From contig NC_084480.1 in NCBI RefSeq assembly GCF_030035675.1, positions 128,848,738 through 128,912,737 of the forward strand: a stretch of DNA of 64,000 nt. Direction: 5' to 3'. Under the pieces are notes generated by a model. It did no database searches. It was not told the DNA's origin and saw only the letters and a program-made list of their open reading frames with translations. The position numbers and the translations under genes are program-made. The DNA is from Rhineura floridana (lineage: Eukaryota > Chordata > Lepidosauria > Squamata > Rhineuridae). This document shows, in pieces, positions 43,371 to 53,700 of the stretch (positions within the stretch are counted from its first letter, which is position 1; the number at the start of each line of letters is the position of its first letter).

Positions 43371-44744
43371 AGGAAATCCCAACGTAAGTAGAGAGTGTGG
43401 CAAGTGCATGCTGACCCCATTGTAAGGAGGTGTGCATAAAACAGGGTTTTTACTCTCAAATTCATCTCAGTGGATCAGAGCATAAGAGTGTGTAGTGTTA
43501 TGGGTTTAGGGTTGAGATAGATGATTTCTGTAAGTCCCTTTCCAGCCTCTGATTTGGAACTCTGCACCTGCAGGTGAGAAACCCACTCTGCTGGTCAGAT
43601 GAGTTCCCTTTGTTAGTCTGACAGAGTGGCCAGGTGAGTTAATGGGCCTATCAAATGCCCATTAACTAGCCCAGGGAGATTGTTATTGAAACTCTTCAGG
43701 AGAGCCCCTGCCCTACTGGGCCTAAGAGGGGCTTGAGTTTTGAGTTGAGTCAGAGGAAAGGCTGGGAGCTGGAGGCAGGCAGAGGCTGGCTCTCTGCACA
43801 ATGGCTTTAGCGTGCCTCCTGTAAGCCTGATGGAAAAGAAAGATCTGTTGGATTGTTGATGCTTTGAACTCCTCCATCTTAAGCTCAGGTTGGAATGTGT
43901 GTAAATAAGTTAACCATATTTCATAAAGACACCACAGACTCCACTGACCTTCTTTCCAATGAAACCAAACCCTGGGTAAGTGCAGGGACCCCTGGAGACC
44001 TCTCACTGCTTGAAGATTGGGGTGGTGCACAACAATGGTTTGGGTGAGCTCTATAATATGGGCCTTACATTGACTCCAAGTTTCAGGATGGCCAGAACTG
44101 GCTTGATGATCTCAGGAAAACACATACCAACACGTAATAAGGAAAGTTCACAATTCCAGATTTGCTCAGGAATAATCCCTTGAACTAAACAATGGTCTAT
44201 GCCCAGGGTAAAGCAAGAGTCATCGAAACCCACATAAGAGGTTTCATTTTAATTTACACGTACAGTTTCTCCAGAGGCTGCAAGTAAAGGTTTAACTTTG
44301 GACAGGTAGAACGATCAACAGTCAGGAAACTCTTTCATGTACCAAATCACTCACTAGCACACACACACACACACATTTACATTCAGTCCAATGAAGGTTC
44401 AACATATATTCAAACCTAATATTTTTGGGGAGTCAGCAACACTTCTCGGGACTCCAACTTCCTCACTCTACACAACACACCCTAGAAACAACATCGGGGC
44501 TACACAGAAACACGAAAACTAAGGAAGGGTAGGATCTTTTGTATCTGGTGATGGTTACAATAAAGGCAGAGCTTTGGCTCACAAGCTAGATACAGAAGTT
44601 CCGTTCTGACCTAGAATCTTGTTGCATTCTTCAGGAAAAGTATATTCACCCTAAACTCTTGAGTTTCTCTCTCTTTTTCTCTGTATGACTTGGTACACTT
44701 TGAATTAGGGTCTCTGTCTTATGCTATGTATAATGCTAGACTCA
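43371..44744. other. Stretch without a recognisable gene; (CA)n at 44357-44374
   Basis: No recognisable coding or RNA gene. One short CA dinucleotide run. Confidence 0.45.
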
Positions 44745-44882
44745 CAGTGTTTCTCAACCAGTGTGCCTCCAGATGTTGTTGGACCACAACTCCCATCAGC
44801 CTCAACCAGCATTTCCAATGGTCAGGAAAGATGGGAACTGTGGTCCAACAACATCTGGAGGCACACCGGATGAGAAACACTG
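44745..44882. mobile_element. hAT-like MITE, family B-related
   Basis: The termini CAGTGTTTCTCAACCAGTGT and ATGAGAAACACTG differ from family B (CAGCCTTTCC), but the arms from GTGCCTCCAGATGTTGTTGG inward are the same. TGCTAGAC and TGCTAGAG flank it, with three extra bases on the left, so the duplication is not clean. Confidence 0.85.
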
Positions 44883-45180
44883 TGCTAGAGAATGAATGAT
44901 TGGGTTAAGCTAGATGCTGCTTGTGTTAATTGTAATTGAAAATGCTATCTTTTTCTTGTTTCCTCTTTCAATAAACCAACCTATACAGTATTTTATTCTT
45001 TGTGTGCTTATTGGGGTTAAGGGCAAGGTTATATACATTATACATGTAAGAGTGACATGCGGGTTTCATTCAAGCAAAAGGGTCTGCTACACTCTCAGGG
45101 GTGGCATTTGAGTTCCTAGCAGGTATACATGCATGTGGGGCTTTACACGTACATGTCTAACACCATCCCCAAAGTTTAAA

Positions 45181-45364
45181 TGCATGCCAGCTTTGCATGC
45201 TCCACTCTTAACATTTCCACATGGAGCGGGGCGGTCTGAAGGGGGCCTCTAAGCACATTTGGACAGATGTATTTAGAAGCCCCCTTCAAACTATTACACT
45301 CAACACAGGAAGGTCTGGGATGGAACAACTGGGGGGAGCATGCTGGGGGCGAGGGCAGCATGCA
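45181..45364. repeat. Inverted-repeat element of unknown family
   Basis: The outer arms TTTGCATGCTCC and GGGAGCATGCTGG are inverted, as are the inner arms TGAAGGGGGCCTCTAA and TTAGAAGCCCCCTTCA. The spacer is about 22 bases. No target duplication or similarity to the other palindromic families was seen. Confidence 0.6.
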
Positions 45365-45687
45365 TACCTCCACATAACCTCTACTTGTGTTGTGATTCCC
45401 TGTTCAGGCTTATCTATTGGTCTAAAATGAATTGTGCCTCAGACTGGCTAGTGCAGTGTTTATTCCACACTTAGTTTCTTATATAAGCTCATACAAAACA
45501 GTTATCATTTCAAGGGGGAATAAGTCTACAGAATATCCACTAACCGGATTTCAGTGTTCCAAATCTCTTAAATATTTTAATGTGTGTGAAATGGCTGTTG
45601 ACATGATGGGTGCAGAAGTGTGTGGAGGGAGGGCCCATTAATTGAGGATTAGAAATCAAGCAGGGCTGTCACCCGGTTAGTTTTATT

Positions 45688-45897
45688 GTGCAGTCCTAAC
45701 CATATCTACTCAGAAGTCAATCTTATCAAATTCAGTGGGGCTTACTCCAAGGTAAGCAGAGCTTGGAAAAGTTAACTTTTTAAACTACAACTCCCATCAG
45801 CCCCAGCCAGCATGGCCACTGGATTGGGCTGATGGGAGCTGTAGTTCAAAAAGTAACTTTTCCAAGCTCTGAAGGTAAGTGGGTTTAGGATTGCAGC
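45688..45897. repeat. TTACTCC/GAAGT-type repeat, split by a family A MITE
   Basis: CAGTCCTAACCATATCTACT CAGAAGTC, GTGGGGCTTACTCCAAGGTA AG, then after the MITE GTAAGTGGGTTTAGGATTGC AGCC. The ends are inverted (CAGTCCTAA and TTAGGATTGC). It is the same family as 31262-31455 and 59155-59244. Confidence 0.65.
45757..45871. mobile_element. hAT-like MITE family A, copy 5, nested
   Basis: A 115-bp palindrome starting CAGAGCTTGGAAAAGTTAAC and ending GTAACTTTTCCAAGCTCTG. It has an exact 8-bp duplication, AAGGTAAG (45749-45756 and 45872-45879). It interrupts an older repeat. Confidence 0.95.
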
Positions 45898-46065
45898 CTT
45901 TGTCAATTAAACATACATTATTTTGGGTGCCCTATTAGTGCAGGGATTAGTATAGGCCCCACTATTGTGCAGGGATCCAGAAGGCCTTTTCTGTAATGGC
46001 TCTCCAGTTATGCAGCAATTCCATTTCCTTGGAAGCATGAATGGCTGCAACATGAATAGTATTTC

Positions 46066-46600
46066 ATAATTTATTTATTTTATTATTTATTTATTGCACC
46101 TGTATACCCATAGCCGAAGCTCTCTGGGCAGTTTACAGCAATCAAAAACATTAAAACAAATATACAATTTAAAACACATATTTTAAAAACAATTTAAAAC
46201 ACAATTTTAAAATTTAAAACAATATAAAAACAATTTAAAACACATGCTAAAATGTCTGGGAGAAGAGGAAAGTCTTGACCTGGCTCTGAAAAGATACCAG
46301 TGTTGGCGCCAGGCGCACCTCATCAAAGAAATCATTCCATAATTTGAGGGCCACCACTGAGAGGACCCTCTCCCTTGTTGCCACCCTCTGAGCTTTCCTC
46401 AGAGTAGGCATCCGGAGGAGGGCCTTTGATCTTGAACATAGTGTACGGGTGGGTTCATATCGGGAGAGGCGTTCCATCAGGTATTGTGGTCCCAAGCCGT
46501 GTAAGGCTTTATAGGTCAAAATCAGCACCTTGAATTGAGCTCAGAAACATACAGGCAGCCAATGCAAGTGGGCCAGAATTGGTGAAGACCTATTTGTCCT
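46066..46600 (-). mobile_element. L2-like LINE 3' fragment, antisense
   Basis: The minus-strand open frame 46528-46247 reads LILTYKALHGLGPQYLMERL SRYEPTR, then VALKLWNDFFDEVRLA and QVKTFLFSQTF. This is the familiar C-terminus of L2-clade ORF2 proteins (TYKALHGLAP...LWNSLP...FKSRLKTHLF). The 3' end follows as CTGCCCAGAGAGCTTCGGCT ATGGG in reverse at 46095-46136, with (AAAT)n. It is 5'-truncated near 46600. Confidence 0.9.
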
Positions 46601-47248
46601 TTAAAGTGTTTGAAGGCTGACTGTTTTTTCTCCCGCTTGGCTCTCACACATGCTGTGTTTAAATGGTGTGAAATTGTAATGAATGATTTTGTTTGGTATG
46701 TTATATTTTGATGGTTTTGTTAGCAAACGGCTTTGAGGCCTGTGTGACATGAAGCAACATAGAGCAAAAACTATAAATACATATGTACATTTTTCAGACA
46801 AATAGGCAAAAACGAGTCCAGCAGCAATCAAGACTCAGAGGCAGCAGTCTTCTAGCTAAGGAGCCAGACCAGGTGCCAGGGAGCTGAGGCTGCTGCTGGA
46901 GATCAAGTCATCACTGAGCCTGAGGTGGAGGAACATGGCTCCGTGGAAGAACCTCCTATATCTGTAGGGGCAGAGCCTGGACCTTCCCAAGCACCGTCCC
47001 CTGAGCCACCAAATGCTCCCCCAGGACCTCACTGGTCCAGTGGTGTAGGGAGCACACCAGGCGCGAAGGTAGGGAATGGAGAAGCAGTCCCCATCTTTAG
47101 GCCAGAGGGGTGGCCCTTTAAGAATCTAGCGTTAGCCACAAAAGGGCAGAGCCTGGGAGAGGCTGTCTGAAAGCAGGAGCTTAAAAGGGCTTCGTCTGCT
47201 CTCAAGTGTTGTTGGAGCAAGTTGCTCGCTTGCAGGTATCTGTGAACA
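46601..47248. other. Stretch without a recognisable gene
   Basis: An open frame at 46925-47170 (plus) is proline-rich and starts MEEHGSVEEPPISVGAEPGP. It has no recognised domain and looks like part of an unnamed repeat. Nothing firm can be said. Confidence 0.4.
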
Positions 47249-47430
47249 GAGGAACATTAAGACATGTCATACACTGAGTCAAACCATTCTAGCTCAGTAC
47301 TGTATACACAGCCTGGAAGGAGCTGGCTGGGATTTCAGACAAGCAGTCTCTCTTAGCCTGACCTGGAGGTGCCAGGGATTGAAACTGGGACCTTCTGGAT
47401 GTAAAGCAGATGCTTTATAGCTCTTGCAAC
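47249..47430 (-). mobile_element. tRNA-derived SINE, antisense
   Basis: ACATGTCATACACTGAGTCA AACCATTCTAGCTCAGTACT, TCTCTTAGCCTGACCTGGAG GTGCCAGGGATTGAAACTGG GACCTTCTGGATGTAAAGCA GATGC is the reverse of the family at 57684-57880. Its B box is seen as GATTGAAAC. Moderately diverged. Confidence 0.85.
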
Positions 47431-49103
47431 GTCTTGCCTTCCTTCTCCATGGGATCTGGCACCAGACCTGAACACGACCCAGAAGTTGCGCAATACAAAT
47501 TTGTATACGAGGCAATAAGGTCTGCTGGACAAAAACAACCTTTGTTTTGAGATGATGCAAGTCGGTGCAGCAGCAGCAGCAATTCTGCCCCTTCTCTCGT
47601 GTTGGAAGAAATCATTGTTCTAATTAGGGATGCTTCGGAATCGTAAATTGTTTTTATGAATGTTAATACTAACTGATTAATTAATATGTATTCTGTATCT
47701 TGACTCATACTGAAGTAATAAAAAGTGTTAAGTGCGCATATATACAAAACAACAACAACAAAACACTGACTGACTAATCCCCATGCCTGGACTGTTGTGC
47801 AAATTGGAACGTAGCTGTCAATTGGATTTTGCATTTCTCCTGATGGTGCAAAACTGTTTCTGGCTCAACAATTGTATCAAAGTGTAGAATTTGAGATAAA
47901 ATCCATTTCAGATTGTGTATTTGGAAGGAACATACAAAAATCCATATTTAAATGTGACTTTTCATGCAGTTAAAATATAATAATCACAGATTAATGAGGG
48001 AATGGGATGGAGTGGTCTTGAGTGAGCAGCTGCAAAACTGACATGAACCAAAAATGGACTGATCCTTCCCAGCTTCTGAGGTTGTGCTTGCCATCTGTCG
48101 CTTTTTGTATGTTGTTGCATCAAAAATGATTACAACATAACTTCCTGTAGATTAATCAGCAGCAAAATTTTAGTTGATCAAAATGTTTCTCAGGGATTGG
48201 TTTTAGGGATTGATCAACTAAACATTTGCTTTTAGCAAAGGTTGCGAGGGTGAGAGTGTTGTTTGCCCATGGCAGCTTCATCTTCCCTGGGATGAATCAG
48301 TTGCCCTGATTGTGGGAGCTCCTTTACCCTCCTTTGCTGCTATACTCACAGTTGATGAGAACAGCTAGGAAGAAGCATTTTAGGAACAGCACTTGTCGCA
48401 ATAAACTACTTAGTAACCTGTTAAACTGCTTAGAAGCCTATTTTGCCATTGAGCAGCATATATATTAATGAATAATAATAATAATGGATTTCAGCTTATT
48501 CCCAAAATGCTAGAATCATGTCTGTTGTATTCAGTGGGTCTTGGATGATAATACCAGCCAACTTGCAAAGGAGGGGCATATAAACATTTTGACTTCATTC
48601 TGATTAAAATTAACTTCTAACATACCCTTCCAGAAAATGCAGGTGGAGCAGTTTTCTTGGTGATGTCCTACTTCAAGAATGCAAAACAAGGTATCACATT
48701 AGAAACTCCATGCACATGAGGCCTGTTGACCCTTTCAGATCCATAAAGACTCAACACATGGATTACTCCCTGCTGTTCATGCCCCCACCTTCTATGCATT
48801 GAGCAGAACAGAGGCTACACAAGTACAACTTGTATGCACCCTGCCTGCGTACATACATTCAGGAACTCTGAAAAATGCCATGTAAGTATTTAAGGTATGA
48901 AGAGCTATAAAAACCTAGCAAATGGGAGAATGTTTGCCTAGATCTGTGCTCTATCTTTCAGTGGGTAGTTGTAGGATGCGTACACGTTTCCACCAGTTTA
49001 TATGTTACCATTGTTGGGAACCCAGCATTCACTCACTTTAAAATCAGAGGTAGCTGGTAAAGCAAGATTCTCCCCTTATCCTAGCACCGCTATTGCTCTA
49101 GAG
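47431..49103. other. Stretch without a recognisable gene
   Basis: The open frame at 47415-47834 (minus) overlaps SINE sequence and shows no domain. The rest has no recognisable feature. Confidence 0.45.
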
Positions 49104-49241
49104 CAGCCTTTCCCAACCAGTGAGCCTCCAGATGTTGTTGGACCACAACTCCCATCAGCCTCAGCCAGCACTGCCAATGGTCAGGAAAGATGGGAATTGT
49201 GGTCCAACAACATCTGGAGGCACACTGGTTGGGAAAGGCTG
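49104..49241. mobile_element. hAT-like MITE family B, copy 3
   Basis: A 138-bp palindrome with termini CAGCCTTTCCCAACCAGTGA and ACACTGGTTGGGAAAGGCTG. It has an exact 8-bp duplication, CTCTAGAG (49096-49103 and 49242-49249). Confidence 0.95.
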
Positions 49242-49648
49242 CTCTAGAGCTACTGCATATACTGTACATGACTTTCAAAATGACAACAGGTAGCTATTGG
49301 CTAGTGCCTGGGATGCTGTTGCTGCTGGTGACAAGATGCCATATCTGGCTATGGGTTACATGTGAGAAGTTGTGCTCACATTAATGATTGTGAACCAGCA
49401 CCTCTGATTGAATGGAGAGCTTTAGTTCAAGGTTGAGACATAAAAGGCAAGAAATCTGTTTACGTCTTCTCACACTGTGTGCTGATACCAGTAGTAAGAT
49501 TTTCCTAGAAGAGTCCAGGCTTGAAATCACTACCTTCACTTTTCTTTTATGACCAGTAGGAGCCACTAAAACCATTTGACACTCCTTCCAAGAAAAACCT
49601 TGTGGCCCCTTTTCTCTGCCACATTCCATTTTGATGAAAGCAGTATCT

Positions 49649-49810
49649 TCATAAGAACATAAGAAGAGCCTGCTGGATCAGGCCAGTGGCCCATCTAGTC
49701 CAGCATCCTGTTCTCACAGTGGCCAACCATCCATCTTCGCCATCCATAGGGGTTTGGCTCAGGAACCCAGACCTTCAAGCAGCTGCATTCACTTGCCAGT
49801 TTTCAACATC
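49649..49810 (-). mobile_element. CR1-like LINE 3' fragment, antisense
   Basis: It starts ATAAGAACATAAGAAGAGCC TGCTGGATCAGGCCAGTGGC CCATCTAGTCCAGCATCCTG TTCTCACAGTGGCCAACC, the commonest form of this squamate repeat. It degrades after about 49760. Confidence 0.8.
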
Positions 49811-50580
49811 ACTGAGCTGTCTGTGGTTAAGTCAGAAACAAAGGGCAAAAAATAGGCCACCGTGTTTCAAGTGGTTTATTAATAAAAGGTCGGTAACATT
49901 TCAGGACAGCGTCACTTAACTATACAAAAAAAGCATATGAAGAGCTACGCTTACTTAAGTGTTGCATACCATCATTTGTGAGACTTTACATTCTTATCCT
50001 CTTTCTCACTCCTTTTTAGATGCCTACTTTTGTTCTCTGCTGTATCTATTGTGCCATATATTTCTGCTAGAGCAAAGCCCTGCCTGGCATGTTGACTTTT
50101 CAAAACACTGGTACATGATTTCAAAATCATGGTAGGAATAAATATCCTGATAGGAACATTTTAGTCATCAAACAGAGGCAGGCAAGTCACAGAAGTTACT
50201 TTGCTTATCTTAAATGCAAACCAATTACTCAGTGCTAAAATGGCACATGCTAGTCAACGAGAGAAAAGCAAGAAGAAATATTTACAAAGCCTTTGAATGT
50301 AAAGTATTTTTAATCTAATTATGTATTACAAGTTTTATTTTACTGAATTTTTAGCTGCCTTGATGGACTGCCAGGATAATGTATGTGTGTATATATCAAT
50401 AAAATGGAACAAGACTCAGTCTGAGAGCTGCAGAAAGTTTAAGTAGCCTAATCGTCATCTAAGAAGAAATATGAAATATCACTACTTAGTGTAAGGCATA
50501 TAATGGTCTATAGTTTCAAATTTAAAAAGATTATCCAGACTATTGTGGGTGCAGTAGAAGTATGCTTTTCAAGCATCTAC
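49811..50580 (-). other. Region downstream of SMC2 stop; probable 3' UTR
   Basis: It lies directly 3' of the SMC2 stop on the minus strand. A candidate AATAAA polyadenylation signal is at 50334-50339 (TTTATT on plus), about 240 bases past the stop. Others occur near 49872. The true end cannot be set from sequence alone. Confidence 0.4.
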
Positions 50581-50760
50581 CTATGTTCTTTGCCTCTTTT
50601 CCTTCATTTTAGTTTTTTCAGCTCTTGGCTGTGCTGCCCCACTGTTTCCATTCTGAGCCTGAGTATATCGTGCCACAGTAGAAACACCATCTACAAACTT
50701 AGTTTTGTACAGCACATTTGCATTGTTGAACATGCCATCCTTCAGTGATACCACAATGAA
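50581..50760 (-). CDS. SMC2: SMC2 last coding exon and stop
   Basis: It encodes [59 protein letters not shown] and a TAG stop (CTA at 50581-50583). The block to QNG is conserved. The following basic tail differs from the mammalian end. Acceptor TTTCTAG. A 3.2-kb intron full of repeats precedes it. Confidence 0.93.
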   Translation of the reverse strand, partial: FIVVSLKDGMFNNANVLYKTKFVDGVSTVARYTQAQNGNSGAAQPRAEKTKMKEKRQRT

Positions 50761-53700
50761 CTAGAAACAGAAAAAACACAATGTTAAGCATACATGTGAA
50801 ACACCATCCTAACTGCTGTCCCCTCATAAGCAGATGAAATGTAAAAACAGTTAACTGAAAAATCATTTTACCTGGCTATCAGTTTTGAGGTTGCTAAAAA
50901 AAATTGGGAGAAGCAAACACAACTAACAGATGATTTTAATTTAGACTTATTAGATAAGAACACAGATTGCTTTAAAATGGCATTGTGCCCAGGGGTGTTA
51001 GTCATCCAGAGCCCCAAGGGGTCTTAGACTCTTTATTTTTTTGGGAGCAAGGTCTCTATGGTTTGTGTCCTTTCCTGCTGACTGGAAGCAATCAGAGTGA
51101 AAGAAGACTCTTCACAATAACTAACACACTCCCCTTAGTATGACAACCAAGAAGGGAAACTCAGCAAAGGAAGTTCTTTCCAGCATCTTAGTACGTGCCC
51201 AGAAAACAGTAGATCTTGCTGAAAGGCAACACATGGAAATCTGCATTGATCATTGCAGCGCATCACTAAGGGGAAGTACTCCAAACAATGTGAAATACTA
51301 AGAGCTCATTTTATTGGATAATCTTAGAAGGGCTGTGAGGGAACATGGTGTCACTATTATGAAGGGATCCTGCACTTCTGAATTTGCCCTTACACTACTG
51401 AATCTCAACCAGGGCTGTAGAGTCGGAAGCCATTTTGGGTGGAGTCCGAGTTGGACAGTAGAAAAATAGAGTCGAAGGTTTGGCGTACCGACTCCACAGC
51501 CCTGATCTCAACTAAAAATGAGTTTTCTTGTTTGTGTTTCATTAATAAAATGAACTACTCTGACTGGAAGCATCACTGGAATTATGCAACAAGGGATTTA
51601 GCTGTTTGAAAAAAGATATGGGGCCATTCTCCTTGAAATAAAGACATCTGCTAAGGACATCAGATGTGAAATGTTGTAATTATGCTGTCTAGTAACCAGA
51701 ACTCAGTGGAGTGACAAGATGAGAAAAGGAATTTAAACTTCTAACAAATGAAGGAACACCTGTCTTGACCAGCCTGTGAACAAAACAAGTTTTATTTAGT
51801 ATTTATTGCATTTACATGCCACCTTTCCTACAAGGAGCTCAAAGTGATGTACATGGTTTTCCCACTCCTGATTTTATCCTTAAAACAACCCTTGTGAGGT
51901 AGGTTAGGCTGAGAGACAGTGACAGTGGCCCAAGGTCACCCAGTGAGCTTCATGGCTGAATGGGGATTTGAACCCTGGTCTCCCAGGTCCTAGTCCAACC
52001 ATTACACAACACTGGCTGTCTCAAGCTGTCCTATTACAAAGTGACAGGGTGGTGGATTGGGTGAAGAGATGAGATCATAGAATAGTAGAGTTGGAAGGGG
52101 CCTGTAAGGCCATCGAGTCCAACCCCCTGCTCAATGCAGGAATCCAAATCAAAGCATTCCTGACAGATGGCTGTCCAGCTGCCTCTTGAATGCCTCCAGT
52201 GTCGGAGAGCCCACTACCTCTCTAGGTAATTGGTTCCATTGTCGTATGGCTCTAACAGTTAGGAAGTTTTTCCTGATGTCCAGTTGAAATCTGGCTTCCT
52301 GCATCTTGAACCCATTATTCCGTGTCCTACACTCTGGGACGATTGAGAAGAGATCCCGGCCCTCCTCTATGAGACAACCTTTTATGTACTTGAACAGTGC
52401 TATCATATGTCCCCTCAGTCTTCTCTTCTCCAAGCTAAACATGCCCAGTTTTTTCAGTCTCTCCACATAGGGCTTTGTTTCCAGTCCCCTGATCATCTTT
52501 GTTGCCCTCCTCTGAACCCGTTCCAGTTTGTCTGCATCCTTCTTGAAGTGCGGAGACCAGAACTGGACACAGTATTCAAGATGAGGCCTAACCAGTGCTG
52601 AATAGAGGGGAACTAGTACTTCACGCGATTTAGAAACTATACTTGTTAATGCAGCCTAATATAGCATTTGCCTTTTTTGCAGCCACATCACACTGTTGGC
52701 TCATATTCAGCTTGTGATCAACGACAATTCCAAGATCCTTCTCACCTGTCGTACTGTTGAGCCAATTATCCCCCACCTTATAACTGTGCATTTGGTTTCT
52801 TTTTCCTAAGTGTAGAACTTTGCATTTATCCCTGTTGAATTTCATTCTGTTGTTTTCAGCCCAATGCTCCAGCCTATCAAGGTCCCTTTGAATTTTGTTT
52901 GTCTTCCATGGTATTAGCTATGCTCCCCCCCCAATTTTGTATCATCTGCAAATCTGATAAAGATTGCTAGGAGGCAGATATGGGAACTCATTTTCGGTGC
53001 TTTCTTTCCAAAATGCCAACTTCTCTGTATCTGTGGCCACCAGGTGGTCCAGGACAATGGGATGCATTTAAGGCTACAGATGCAGTCAAAACTAAGCATC
53101 AAAGAGTCTTGGGGTATTTTCACTTGCTCAGATGCACTCTCTCTCAAGAATGAATATATAAAATATGGATATTGAGGAAAAAAATGTAAACAGTAGGGTC
53201 AGTCATCAAAAAAGTATAGTTTGTCCAATTTGATTCAAACAAAAACAATTTGCGATAATATAGCTCAGCTAGGATGATTGTGTAAATAACCACCTAAAGT
53301 TTTTCTGTCATGTCATTCCCTCTAAATAGCAAACTTGGATGGTAAAGTGCCTCTTAGTTTGGAAGTGAAAACATGACAACCCAAAAGTAAGGTAGTGGTT
53401 TCTACATGTTTAGAGGCCAGATATATGTTTGTAAATTTAAGAAATGTTGTGGTGTTAATTGCACAAGGGGGGGGGGAGTAGGAGGCATTGTCCATCTCAA
53501 GTCCTTGACGCCTAGTATGAAGCCTCCTGGAAAGCAAAAAGGGAGTGGACGTGTGCTGCAAGATTTAAAAAAACCCTCCTCTTCCTGCACCCCCCTGAGC
53601 TATAAAATGCTCAGATTCAGGGCTTGAGGCCACTCCTAAACCTGAGCTCTCTAGCACTATTTTAAAAAGTGTCTTTTTCTCCTTTCCACTTCCTGAACCT

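Noticed and set aside
46925-47170. Proline-rich 81-codon frame, possibly part of an LTR-type or other retroelement
   Set aside because: No paired terminal repeats, primer-binding site or recognised domain. It is too short to assign to any element family.
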